Of a stretch of 64,000 nucleotides of DNA, positions 25,321 through 36,017 are shown piece by piece. The notes beneath the pieces were generated by a model that was not told the origin of the DNA, did no database searches, and worked only from the letters and a program-made list of their open reading frames with translations. The position numbers and the translations under genes were made by a program. Origin of the DNA: Colocasia esculenta (Eukaryota; Streptophyta; Magnoliopsida; Alismatales; Araceae); the NCBI GenBank assembly GCA_014218235.1, contig CM024760.1, positions 5,875,993 to 5,939,992 of the forward strand, in the 5' to 3' direction. The first letter of the stretch is position 1, and each line of letters opens with the position of its first letter.

Positions 25321-27076
25321 TGTGATCTACTCTCTGTTTGTCCTTGTATTTTGGTGATAACAAAATTATGAGTAATTAAATTAAATATCATGTTTCATCT
25401 GTGTCGCATCAATCTCATAATGAATTGATAAGTCTCACATCGATTTGATAAATGAGTAGAACGATTTATACATCGATTCGATAGCTATAACGATTTGATA
25501 TGGTGCACTAAAATGCCAAATCGATGTTCATTCAATGTACATCAATTTCTATTCAAAGTGCCACATCGATTTCACTAACAAACTATTTGATAAGTTACAC
25601 AACGATTTGATTGTGTAATGATTCATTAAATGAAACAACGATTTGACCATATAACGATTTCATAAGTGAGAACAACGATTGCTCTCATAACGATTTGATA
25701 AGTGAGCGCAATGATTTGCCCTCACATCGATTTGCCTTCTATAACGATTCGTTAAGGCTCATAACGATTTGATAAGTGAGAACAACGATTTGCTTCTCAC
25801 ATCGATTTGATAAGTTCCATAACGATTTGGTCTCACATCGATTTCATAAGTAAGAACAACGATTTGGTTCTTATATCGATTTGATAAATTACACAACGAT
25901 TTGATCGTGTAACAATTCGTTAATTGAAACAACGATTTGCTTGCTCAACGATTCAATAGTCATAACGATTGATAAGTTTGCTAGTAATAACGATTTGATA
26001 AGTCATTCTTACAACAATTCACTTCAATTTAAACATCGATTGTTTAAAGTGCTTTTTGGCGCCAAATGAAAAGTCAAATATCTTCTGACAGAAAAAAGCT
26101 ACATGCGTATTTCAGAGTCTTGTCAGAAAATGATATGAACTACTATTTTTATCATGTTAGCAGAAACACAGTGGTATGTACTGTTATCTTGTAAAAAACT
26201 CTTTTATGCTAACACTCTCTTCTATGCTTACAGACCTTGAAGATGACTAGAGTCTGATTAAGACAAGTTAAGAAGAAGATGAGCAACGACTAGAACTCCA
26301 ACGGATCTCTTCAACGGATCCATTCAAAAGCTGCTCATATAAAAGATGAAGCATGACTGAAGAAAAAGAGGAGAGCTTTCCTAAAAATCTTTGAAGGAGT
26401 GTACAACCAGTAAGGAACCTCAACGCCACATACACTCAAAGAAAGAGAGAAGAGCCTGAGCCAAGAAGAAGCAAGCAAAAGCGTCTCAAGCTTTCAAGCT
26501 TTCTTTTCTCTCTTCATTCTCTCTCTGAGCTTATTGTAAATCTGGGGGAGAGTCCTTGACTGTGAGCTAAGTTCTTAGTGTTCATCTTGTAATAGCTCTC
26601 AATCTGATCTTTCTTTTCTAAGATAGATTTTTTATCCAGCTGTAGGACTCTATACAGTCTAGAACCTAGCTAGGGGTTTGTGCCTAGTAGAACCGCACTG
26701 GGGTTTGTACCAGGAGGTTGGCTTTTTTACCTGTAAGAGAAGTGGGCTGCCTTATTGCCCGTGAAAGAGAAGAAGACTAGTTGTGGTGCTGGGTGTTGTA
26801 GTGTCCTTGAGGGGGACTGTACCCTTGTTAGTAAAATCCCAAGAGGTTCCTTGGGGACTGGACGTAGGACTTCCATGTGGGAAGGGCCGAACCAAGATAA
26901 ATTTCTTGTCCCATTTGTGTGATTGTTTATTTGCTTCCGTACTGCTACTCTTTATCACATTAAACTAACCAAACTTTCAAGTGATAATTTTCTGTGTTTA
27001 AGTTTATGTTTCAGATTTCAGAAAACCTATTCCCCCCACTCTAGGTTAGCTTACTGCCGTACCAAAAGGGCCAACA
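25321..27076 (+). repeat. 5' LTR of C2 (1756 bp)
   Basis: Starts TGTGATCTACTCTC and ends GGGCCAACA. Its partner starts TGTTGATCTACTC, so one T is lost here. It contains the ACGATTTGATAAGT minisatellite and, downstream, sequences shared with the 3' copy up to the edge. Confidence 0.92.
25420..26045. repeat. Minisatellite in C2 5' LTR
   Basis: More than twenty imperfect repeats with core ACGATTTGATAAGT or CATCGATTTGATAAG and variable short spacers (ATAACGATTTG, ACAACGATTTG, CACATCGATTT). Spacing is irregular, about 15-35 bp. The same array is in the other LTR at 29510-30135. Confidence 0.9.
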
Positions 27077-27078
27077 AG

Positions 27079-27090
27079 TGGTATCAGAGA
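27079..27090 (+). other. Primer-binding site of C2
   Basis: TGGTATCAGAGA, two bases after the 5' LTR edge at 27076. Eleven of twelve bases match the iMet primer site. Confidence 0.85.
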
Positions 27091-27169
27091 GAGGTTCTCT
27101 GATCAATCAAGAAGATCTAACGATCTTAGAGAAGATCCAAGGTAGCTCAAGGATATGCTGAAGGTCAAT

Positions 27170-28943
27170 CAGTCACCAGACCTCCATTCTTTGATGGAGA
27201 GGACTACCAATATTGGAAGATGAGAATGGAATGCTTCATTTGAGGCACAGACTTTGATCTCTGGCAGATAATCGTGATAGGTGATTATGTTATTGTTCCT
27301 ATTCCAGGCACTACTGCCATTACAGCAGCAGATAAAAGTAAATAATCCTTAAACTTTAAAGCTAAGAACTACTTATGTTGTGCCTTATCCAAAAGAGAAT
27401 TTAGTAGAGTATCTAGTCTAAGCGTTAAATCAGCTAATATGGGAAACTACAGATAAACTTATATGAGGAACATATAAAGTAAAACAAACTAGGTTAGATA
27501 TTCTTGTCTCACAATATGAGCAATTTAAAATGCTTCCTAATGAAAACATTACTACTATGTATAATAGATTTTCAACATAGTAGTAGGTTTAAATCTCTTG
27601 GTAAAATTCTCTCAAATGAAGAAATCGTTAGAAAGATACTTAGGTCTTTAACTCCTTCATGGACACCTAAAGTATCTGCTATTGAAGAAGCCCATGAATT
27701 AACCAACTTTCTATTGATAACTTAATGGGTTCCCTCATGGCACATGAAATTAATATGGAGCAACTATCTGAGAGCTCATCAAAGAAAAAATGTACTAATG
27801 CTCTTAAAGTTGCAACTGCTCCTTCCACTTCTTCTTCTTCTAGCTCAAAAATTGCAAGATCTGAAGACAGTGATGTTGATAAAGTACTATCCAAACTTCA
27901 GAAGATTTTAAGAAGAAGAAAAATGGGTCAAGAAGGATCCAAAGGAAAGAGAAAAGGGAGAAAGAACCAGTCTTCTATGAATGCAGAAAACTCGGACATC
28001 TGAGACCAGACTGTCCAAGACTCAAAAAGACTGGTCAAACCAAAAAATCCAAGAAGCAGCACAAGACGTTCAAAAGAAAAGTCATGGCAGCTGCTTGGGA
28101 AAATGAAGAGGCCACAAGCTCAGACTCATCAAGCTCAAGTTCAGAGAAAGAGCAAGTAAATCTAGCCCTCATGGTAGGACTAGATGAGGTACATTCTGAC
28201 CCATTTTTTGATTCATGCAATAATTCAGGATCAGAATCTGAAGACTTGGAAGAAGTCTTTAATGAATTTTATGATAAACACAAGGTTGTTTGTAAAAGAA
28301 TGAAAAATATCAAGAACAATCTTACTTGTCTAGAAAACACTAATTTTGATCTTAAATCAGAAAGGAACAATTAGAAGAACAATTAAAAGAATGTAAAGAT
28401 AATAATTATCTTTTGAATGAAGATTTAAAAAATAAGGACAATAAAAAATTAGAGTTAGAAGAAAAATTAAAAACTCTAACTGAAGAAAATCTTTATTTAA
28501 AAGAATCAATTAGAAAATTAACTAAAGGGAAAACATCTTTAGCCCTATGTTTAAAAGGATCAAAATATGGAAATAATAAACAAGGTCTTGGATACAAACC
28601 TCCGGAAAAAGGAAAACAAGCCATAATTCCAGAAAAATATCCTTTGCCAAAATTTGCAAAAGAAACCAAAATGCCTCAGAAAAAGGCCCCTGAAATGAAC
28701 AAGCTTTATCAAACAAAAAAGGTTTCTAAAAATTGTGTTCTAAACAGACATCATAAAAACAATAAGAACTGCAAAATAGATTATATTCATTGTTATTCTC
28801 ATTGCAATAAATTAGGACACACAGTAAACACCTGCACAACAAGACACCTAGTTTGGATTCGAAAGGATACTTTTATGCATCTAACCATCAAGGACCCAAA
28901 AAGATTTGGGTACCTTTTTCTAAATAAGTTATTTGCAGGGTAG
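27170..28943 (+). pseudogene. C2 gag (UBN2 copia type), frameshifted
   Basis: The N-terminal block reads RPPFFDGEDYQYWKMRMECF, the usual start of copia gag, followed by a stop at about 27241. Later blocks are KILRSLTPSWTPKVSAIEEA, a zinc-knuckle region FYECRKLGHLRPDC (27974-28015) whose first Cys is Phe, an acidic Ser-rich stretch (28084-28374), a Lys/Glu coiled coil (28413-28540) and a second knuckle-like HCYSHCNKLGHTVNTC near 28785-28835 with irregular Cys spacing. The last frame ends at 28943 with no pol after it. At least three frame changes occur, so no full gag is made. Confidence 0.8.
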
Positions 28944-29159
28944 CCTTAGAGCATCAGGATCAAGGATGCTCAAGGCAAGGGTGACTGCCAACTCTTCATC
29001 CAACTCTCATCTGAAGAGGGAGTAGTCACAAATGTTGTTTTTATTATATTGCTACAAACAATGTTTGCAAGTTTTTTTTAAGATAAATGCAGGCAATGAT
29101 TCTGAAGACTTGACAAACAACATGTCAAAGGTCAAGAGCAACAAGATCTGACTTGCCTC

Positions 29160-29411
29160 ACATTAAGGGGGAGTTTCATGCTCAGGGGGAGCACAGATTA
29201 AGGGGGAGTTATTCCTTATCAACTATCATTGTTGAACCCCTCAATGGTAAGAAATTTCAAAGGGGAGAGAATGCATGGTAAGGTCCTTCCTTTTTGGTTA
29301 GTGACAACAAGGGAGAATTTGTATGTTCTATGAATTTTCTGCATTTTCTATGCTTCATATATTTGTGTCAGAAAATTCACATAATTTTGTCATCACCAAA
29401 AAGGGGGAGAT
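29160..29411 (+). other. Polypurine tracts of C2
   Basis: AAGGGGGAG or close variants occur at about 29164, 29183 and 29200, and the final AAAAAGGGGGAGAT abuts the 3' LTR at 29412. Multiple tracts of this kind are reported for SIRE/Maximus-type copia elements. Confidence 0.7.
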
Positions 29412-31166
29412 TGTTGATCTACTCTCTGTTTGTCCTTGTATTTTGGTGATAACAAAATTTATGAGTAATTAAATTAATATCATGTTTCATCCGTGTCGCA
29501 TCAATCTCATAACAAATTGATAAGTCTCACATCGATTTGATAAATGAGTAGAACGATTCATACATCGATTCGATAGCTATAACGATTTGATATGGTGCAC
29601 TAAAATGCTAAATCGATGTTCATTCAATATACATCGATTTCTATTCAAAGTGCCACATCGATTTCACTAACAAACGATTTGATAAGTTACACAACGATTT
29701 GATTGTGTAACGATTCGTTAAGTGAAACATCGATTTGACCGTATAATGATTTCATAAGTGAGAACAACGATTTGCTCTCATAACGATTTGATAAGTAAGC
29801 GCAATGATTTTCCCTCACATCGATTTGCCTTCTATAACGATTCGTTAAGGCTCATAACGATTTGATAAGTGAGAAACAACGATTTGCTTCTCACATCGAT
29901 TTGATAAGTTCCATAATGATTTGGTCTCACATCGATTTCATAAGTAAGAACAACGATTTGGTTCTCATATCGATTTGATAAGTTACACAACGATTTGATC
30001 GTGTAACGATTCATTAAGTGAAACAACGATTTGCTTGTTCAACGATTCAATAGTCATAACGATTTGATAAGTTTTCTAGTCATAACGATTTGATAAGTCA
30101 TTCTTACAACGATTCACTTCAATTTAACATCGATTGTTTAAAGTGCTTTTTGGCACCAAATGAAAAGTCAAATATCTTCTGACAGAAAAAAGCTGCATGC
30201 GTATTTCAGAGTCTTGTCAGAAAAAGATATGAACTACTATTTTTATCATGTTAGCAAAAACACAGTGGTATGCACTGTTATCTTGTAAAACACTCTTTTA
30301 TGCTAACACTCTCTTCTATGCTTACGGACCTCGAAGACCACTAGAGTCTGATTAAGACAAGTGAAGAAGAAGATGAGCAACAGCTAGAACTCCAACGGAT
30401 TCATTAAAAAGCTGCTCATATAAAAGATGAAGCATGGCTGAAGAAAAAGAGGAGAGCTTTCTTGAAAATCTTTGAAGGAGTGTACAACTAGTGAGGAACC
30501 TCAACGCCACATACACTCAAGAAAGAGAGAAAGAGCCTGAGCCAAGAAGAAGCAAGCAAAAGCGTCTCAAGCATTCAAGCCTTCAAGCTTTCTTTTCTCT
30601 CTTCATTCTCTCTCTGAGCTTATTGTAATCTATGGGAGAGTCCTTGACTGCGAGCTAAGTTCTTAGTGTTCATCTTGTAATAGCTCTCAGTCTGATCTTT
30701 TTTTTTCTAAGAAAGATTTTTTGTCCAGCTGTAGGACTCTATACAGTCTAGAACCTAGCTAGGGGTTGTGTCTAGCAGAACCGCACTGGGGTTTGTACCA
30801 GGAGGTTGGCTTCTTTACCTGTAAGAGAAGTGGGCTGCCTTCTTGCTCGGGAAAGAGAAGAAGACCAACTGCAGTGCTGGGTGTTGTAGTGTCCTTGAGG
30901 GGGACTGTACCCTTGGTTAGTAAAATCCCAAGAGGTTGCTTGGGGACTGGACGTAGGACTTCCATGTGGGAAGGGCCGAACCAGGATAAATTTCTTGTCC
31001 CATTTGTGTGATTGTTTATTTGCTTCTGCACTGCTTTTCTTTATCACACTAAACTAACCAAATTTTCAAGTGATAATTTTCTGTGTTTAAGTTTCTGTTT
31101 CAGATTTCAGAAAACCTATTCACCCCCCCTCTAGGTTAGCTTACTGCCGTACCAAAAGGTCCAACA
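29412..31166 (+). repeat. 3' LTR of C2 (1755 bp)
   Basis: TGTTGATCTACTC to AGGTCCAACA, nearly identical to the 5' LTR, including its minisatellite. The short frames around 30759-31047 have near-identical counterparts at 26752-26968 and are LTR sequence, not genes. Confidence 0.92.
29510..30135. repeat. Minisatellite in C2 3' LTR
   Basis: Same irregular ACGATTTGATAAGT array as 25420-26045, with single-base differences between the two copies (for example 5' CACAACGATTTGATCGTGTAACAATTC against GTGTAACGATTC here). Confidence 0.9.
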
Positions 31167-31984
31167 CAGACTACGAAACAGCAGAAGGTGCCTGCACAAG
31201 GCACCCAGAGAAACACACAGTGTGAAAACCACCAAGCACGACCAACGAGGCCAGACCGACATCACCATGAAAAATAGATACAGCTATGCTACAACCACCG
31301 TGTAGGCTAGGGCAACGAGAACACACTTGGAAACACCGTAAAGGAAACGTCGTCACAACAACAACAACCAAGCCACCGCCACTGGCAACTAAGAGGAGGA
31401 CACATTGGCCACTCCTCCCTGGAAGAGTGAGGCAAGTAAGCCACCACAGAGAACACTACACACAAACAACCGCAACCCGGCCGAGCTGTGGCCCCACGCC
31501 TAATACCACGATGTGGCTCCAGAACCAACGCCGAGAGAGGCAGTGAGAAGGACTAACTAATCTGCATTGGAAGAACAACAAAACCAGCTCGACATCCCAG
31601 ACTCAGATAAGAGAGCTCTACAAACGAATCTACGCCGCTATCCCCCACCGTTTTCCCCTATGCTACCAGAGTCTGTAACTCGAGCTCGCTTGCCGCCTGG
31701 AGAACTCCCTCAACGGGCGCGGGGACTATGGGTCCAGGTAACGGTGAAACCTCTAAACAAACAAGCCCTCAAGTGCCGAGCACCGGGTGAACTGGACAGG
31801 TAGGGCAACCACAACAAGTAAACGACACAGTTGGCTCGTAACCATGACAAGCACAACAGGCATAGGCACGCATGACACACCTCCCGGAACTCCCAGGAAG
31901 GCTGTCGGCCAACACAACAACACACACTCAGTCCGGAACATGAAAATATGGAAAGAGCTGCACAACAACATAGCAGACTAGAAG

Positions 31985-33450
31985 GCGACCAAATGCCTGT
32001 CGCGATCAGAACCAGAATGCGACACAGACCCTGTCGCGACCAGAACGCGGCAGCTAGGGTGTCGCCTTTATATGATGAACGTGACGTATCGACCTGTCGC
32101 GTTCACCATCTGAAGGCAATGCCCTTGGGGAACACAGCCCCAAGGCTCACATCCACAAACCCGACGGGGCAACAACCATAGAAGACTAGTCATGCGCCTA
32201 AGTTGGGGAAACAACAACCTCTAACCAACTTAGGCATAGACCACCCTCACGAAGCCCGAAAACGAGGAAACTATAAGGGCAACGAGAATGCGACAAGAAC
32301 CCTATCGCGAACAGAATGCGACAAGGAGGGTGTCGCCTTCAAATTTAGAACATGACATATCGGCCCATCGCGTTCCTCATCTGAAGACAGACATTAGAGC
32401 AGAACCACCCCAAGGTGCACACCCAAAGGAACCATGATGGCAGGCCGCCAAATTGGAAGATAGGCCCCGTGCCAAGTTGGGAGACCTCCCTCTAACCAAC
32501 TTGGGCACAAACCATCCCTCCACCACGACCGGAAATGGGAGACAACAAGGCACAGAGAACGCGACGGTTATCCTGTCGCGACCAGAACGTGACAGGAAAC
32601 ACGTCACCTTTTGACTGGTATCGCGACAGCCATCCTATTGCGATCTCAGTCAGAAGACCAACTCCGGGGATGGGGCCAACCCATGGTCCCCAAAGCCACA
32701 AAACGACCAACAGGAGGAGGAAAAGAGGCTACACTCAATCACATCGATAAAACCTAAAAAAAACCAACACAACCTCCTCCAAAGCCCCACAACGCAAGGC
32801 AACTACAAAACAAGGAAGGGACCACCACCGAGCATCATATAAACCATGTGAAAAACCAAGAAGCATGGAAAGAACAGCCCAAAACCACAGCTCCATCCAC
32901 ACTAACAGAAAGAGAGCAAGAGATCCCTACAGAGAATGACGAGCCAGACCCGTTGGGGCCCTTTACGTCGAATTGGCCACCGCCTCCTCCTCACTCAAGC
33001 CGCTCCATCGCTCCGCCACGAGCATGCCGGCACCTCCACCAAGCCCAAAACCTGAGAAAGAGGGAGGGAGCTCCCCCACCACAGAGAGGGGAAGAAGGAA
33101 GGAGAAAGGAGAGAAAGAAGAAGAAAGGAGGGTCTGCATGCCTTAAGGCCTCGGAATTGAGGTAGTGACAAGAATCACGTCGCGTTCTCATCAGAATGCA
33201 ACATGCATCTTGTCGCCTTATCAGAAGTTCCGACAAGTCTTCTGACAAGAAGACAACCTCCAGACCACGTGTCACACATGCATGTGCCTCAGAAGAATGT
33301 GACAACTGGAACGTCGCCTTCACACACAAGATGTGGACACATGGCACACCAGCCATAGATAACAAGAATGCGACACGGGGCCATCACCTTCTCAACCAGA
33401 AGGCGACACGGATCTCGTCGCGTTCAGAACGCGACACCCCGATCCATCAC
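31985..33450. repeat. Dispersed GTCGCGAC / GAATGCGAC motif array in S1
   Basis: The motif pair GAATGCGACA and TGTCGCGA/TGTCGCCTT recurs at about 31998, 32025, 32290, 32315, 32560, 32577, 33180, 33365, 33405 and 33430, often in a same-order pair. The cores are palindromic (TCGCGA). Similar motifs occur in the G1 LTRs (5450-5700, 16960-17220). Confidence 0.7.
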
Positions 33451-33873
33451 GATCCCAAGAACAACTCCAAGGCAACCAAAACCCAGGATGTTACAGTTAT
33501 CATATGTTCTTAAATTGGGTGATTTGAAGGGACCTAATGTACTTGGGTTCTGATAAATGCATAATTATTGATGATAATCATGATGGTTATGATCTATTGA
33601 TGCTCAATTTTAATCCAGTATTATTTTGTTATAAAAAGAAGAATAATTTGATTAATTTGTATGTGCTTTTATTTGCAGGATAATGGGCCACTCAACAAGA
33701 ATTTGCTAATGGACCAGGATGGATAAGAGACAATGAGGAGAGATTCTAATTTTTAATTATATTTTCTTTATCTCTTTCTTTCTAATTTTCAAAAACTCTC
33801 TCATTTAATCTCTCTTATTTTTTAAAAACTTCTCTCTAATTCTCTTCTTTCCTCTCTTCCTTTCTATCTATAT

Positions 33874-33880
33874 TTATAAA
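33874..33880 (+). promoter_or_regulatory. Putative TATA box in LTR a
   Basis: TTATAAA within CTATATTTATAAAGAATT. The same place reads TTTATAAACTC in LTR c (near 44337) and TATTTTAAAAG in LTR b (near 39140), so the box is kept in two of three copies. Confidence 0.45.
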
Positions 33881-34289
33881 GAATTCCCTCCCCTTTAAAG
33901 ACTCTCAATTCTCTTCTTCTCCATTTTCTCTCCTCCCTCTCTCCCGATCCTCCTTCCTTCTCTTCTTCTTCTTCTTCCTTCCTTCCCTTTCTTCTCCCTT
34001 CTTCTTCTCCTCGTTTCTCTCCTCTCTCGTTTTTCAGCTTACAGCAGCAGACAGCAGCAGCAGCAGCCGCGCCCCGGGCCCGCCAGCACCCACCCGCCCG
34101 CAGCCGGGCCTGCGTGCGGGCCCCTGCCGCAGGCCACGCAGCACGCTGCCCACGCCGCGCGCGCCTGCACGCCGCCGCCCGCGCGCTCCGCCAGCGTCGC
34201 CCGCGCCGCCCCGCCCAGGCCGCGCCCTGCGTCGCCCCACGCCCTGCCGCGCCCGCGCCCCGCCGGGCCCCTCCGCTCGCTGCTGCCTC

Positions 34290-34333
34290 TGCCTCCTCCA
34301 CGTGCATGCTTTTGCATGCACGTAGAGGAGGCA
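34290..34333. repeat. Hairpin with G-box and RY motifs in LTR a
   Basis: Arms of 20 bases with one mismatch around a TTTT loop. Each arm holds GCATGC, and the left arm holds CACGTG overlapping TGCATG. The counterpart in LTR b is at 39537-39578. LTR c has a loop-less perfect 26-bp palindrome at 44659-44684. Confidence 0.9.
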
Positions 34334-34334
34334 A

Positions 34335-34502
34335 CCGCCTCTCTCTCTTCTCTCTCCTCTCTCTCCCGCAACGCCCTCTCTCCTCTCTCTCGCCTCTCTC
34401 TCTCTCTCCGCTCTCCTTTTCTCTCATTTCTCCGCTCTCTTTCTCTCTCTCTCTCTCTCCACTCGTCTCTCTCTCTCTCTCTCATCTCTCTCTTTTGCGC
34501 TC

Positions 34503-34544
<42 letters not shown>

Positions 34545-34600
34545 CGTCTCTCTCTCTCTCTCTCTTATCTCTTCTCTCTCTTCTTCTCTCTTATTTAACT
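34335..34600. repeat. CT microsatellite in LTR a
   Basis: Long interrupted (CT)n after the hairpin. The corresponding tracts are at about 39580-39825 (LTR b) and 45905-46105 (LTR c). Confidence 0.95.
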
Positions 34601-34925
34601 GTAATTGTTAATGATTTTGGTTAGAATAAAATATTTATGTTAGTATTTTTATTTTTTTTAAATATTGTCTGTGTTCTCTCATTCACTCTTTATCTTTCCC
34701 TCTCTATTTATTTACTTAGCTTAGATTTATTTAACGCAACATAGTTTAAATATCACCACGTTAATTTCCTAAATAAAAAACCCAAGGTTTTCAACTCTAA
34801 AATCTAGTTCCCCGTGGATTCGACTCGGTCTCACCACTTAACTATTGTCAAAATAATTAGTGTAGGCCGATAATTTGGAGATTGTAGTCACGTTTGTAAC
34901 GACGCATTCGTGGGCTATCAATTTT

Positions 34926-34943
34926 TGGCGCCGTTGCCGGGGA
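34926..34943 (+). other. Primer-binding site, tRNA-Asp
   Basis: TGGCGCCGTTGCCGGGGA is complementary to the 3' end of plant tRNA-Asp. This is the primer of Athila/Tat-type gypsy elements and of many large non-autonomous derivatives. Confidence 0.9.
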
Positions 34944-36017
34944 ATTAGATTTTCAGTTTTGATAATCTTGGTGTCTTTTGTATATATTCATGCTAACAAT
35001 TCTTTTTCTTTTTGTAGATATCAAATAAAAAGTGAAAAATCCTGAAAATTACAAAAATGGAGAATCTGCCAGAAATCTGTCACTGAAAGGCAGATCTGTA
35101 AGTAAAAGGGGCTGTTTTGGAAAAAAATCCGAAAATTGCACACAAAAAACAGAAAAAGGTAAGTGAGGTGAGTTTCCTTCTCTCTCTCACTCTTTCTATT
35201 TGTTTTACTTTCCAAAAGAACGAGGGACATGCGTGGAGGTAAGTACCCTTAAAACCCTCATGATTGAGTTTCTTTTTTTTAGTTGCCATGTTTAGATAAT
35301 TCATTAAAAAAATAAAAAAAATCAATCACTTGAATCCAATAAAAGATGTCATGTCAAGATTAGAAACCTTCATCTTTAGGACATGCATCATTTAGATTTC
35401 CATCTTTAGGTAATTTCTCTTTTTTGAAAAGTTTCCTTTCTCGTCGAAGATTGCGGGAGGCAAGGTGAGAATCTCAACTTTCTTAAAAGCATGATCATGC
35501 ATTGCCATGCTTGCATAGAACCCCTTGCTTGATTTTGTGGTGTGCAATCATTTCTAAAATACTTTAAGGGCAGTTTCCTTAACAAGATAAGGTGGGGATT
35601 TGATCACCCTTCCTTAGCCCACAAACGACAACTTCCTGCATCTTTTGCATTTCCAAGCCCAATAAAGAAAGTAGAAACTTGACCTAGGGTTCGCTTTGAG
35701 ACTTAGGCCCACTATCAAGTTTGGAGACTGGTGTCTAAGGCTAGAGGTTTTGGCAAAACGCCTAAGTGGACAAGTGGTTACTTAATTAGGTCCCTGTGAG
35801 AGCAGGGGAACCTCCCACTTTCCCACCTCTTACCTGGCCGGTTAACGAGCTTGAGAGTGGATTTGAGTTAGGCCTCAGTTGATTAGTGAGAAATTAAATG
35901 TTTATGTCCTAGGGAACCATAGGTGTCATAGGATTAATTGTTTGCTAACTTATTTGAAAATACAAAAAAATCAGATATTTCAAAAAAAAAAAAAAAAAAC
36001 AACAAAAAGAGATTTAT
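34944..36017 (+). mobile_element. Leader of array internal region 1
   Basis: About 1.07 kb with no gene. It includes AAAGGTAAGTGAGGTGAG near 35155, which could be a splice donor, and ends in a poly-A run (35978-35999) before the GYF frame. The sequence is repeated almost exactly at 40157-41209. Confidence 0.7.

Larger units (their letters stand above)
25321..31166 (+). mobile_element. Non-autonomous copia element C2, gag only
   Basis: Complete element: 5' LTR 25321-27076, primer site 27079-27090, gag 27170-28943, polypurine tracts, 3' LTR 29412-31166. The target duplication CAGAC is perfect (25316-25320 and 31167-31171). The internal part is only about 2.3 kb and holds gag without protease, integrase, RT or RNase H. 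The two LTRs differ by scattered substitutions and small indels, a few percent by eye, so insertion is fairly recent. Repeated AAGGGGGAG tracts before the 3' LTR resemble SIRE/Maximus-type copia elements. It must have moved with proteins supplied by a related element. Confidence 0.9.
24385..33495 (-). mobile_element. Solo LTR S1 with GTTAT target duplication, split by C2
   Basis: Left edge TGTAACGACCCGACC (24385) and right edge CCAGGATGTTACA (33495) are flanked by perfect GTTAT copies (24380-24384 and 33496-33500). Without the nested element C2 (25321-31166) and its extra CAGAC the LTR is about 3.26 kb. The left edge resembles the G1 LTR left edge (TGTAACGCCCTGACG), so I orient it minus. The right part (31985-33450) is crowded with GTCGCGAC and GAATGCGAC motifs. 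Poly-C (24407-24420) and poly-G (about 24769-24786) runs lie in the left part. No internal domain of its own remains. Confidence 0.8.
33551..34920 (+). repeat. LTR a of the tRNA-Asp-primed array
   Basis: TGATAAATGCATAATTATTG to TCGTGGGCTATCA. Order within it: AT-rich U3, TATA-like TTATAAA at 33874, pyrimidine-rich stretch, a GC-rich block (34060-34290), a hairpin (34290-34333), a long CT-repeat (34335-34600) and an AT-rich tail. The primer site follows six bases after. The minus-strand frames with long Arg/Ala or Glu/Arg runs are translations of the GC-rich and CT repeats, not proteins. Confidence 0.9.

Noticed and set aside
25420..26045. CRISPR-like repeat array
   Set aside because: Repeat and spacer lengths are irregular, repeats are degenerate, the array sits inside both LTRs of a retrotransposon, and the genome is a plant.
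32848..33165. Pro/Arg/Lys-rich frame of 105 codons in S1
   Set aside because: GA-rich LTR sequence, opposed by an equally long minus-strand frame, without a recognisable domain.
33864..34485. Long minus-strand frames rich in Arg, Glu and Ala (also 39133-39714)
   Set aside because: They are translations of the GC-rich block and CT repeat of an LTR. The same region is open in several frames on both strands and differs between LTR copies by frame-changing indels.
34926..34943. Possible tRNA gene remnant
   Set aside because: Only 18 bases complementary to the tRNA-Asp 3' end are present, directly after an LTR. This is a primer-binding site; no cloverleaf or A/B box is present.
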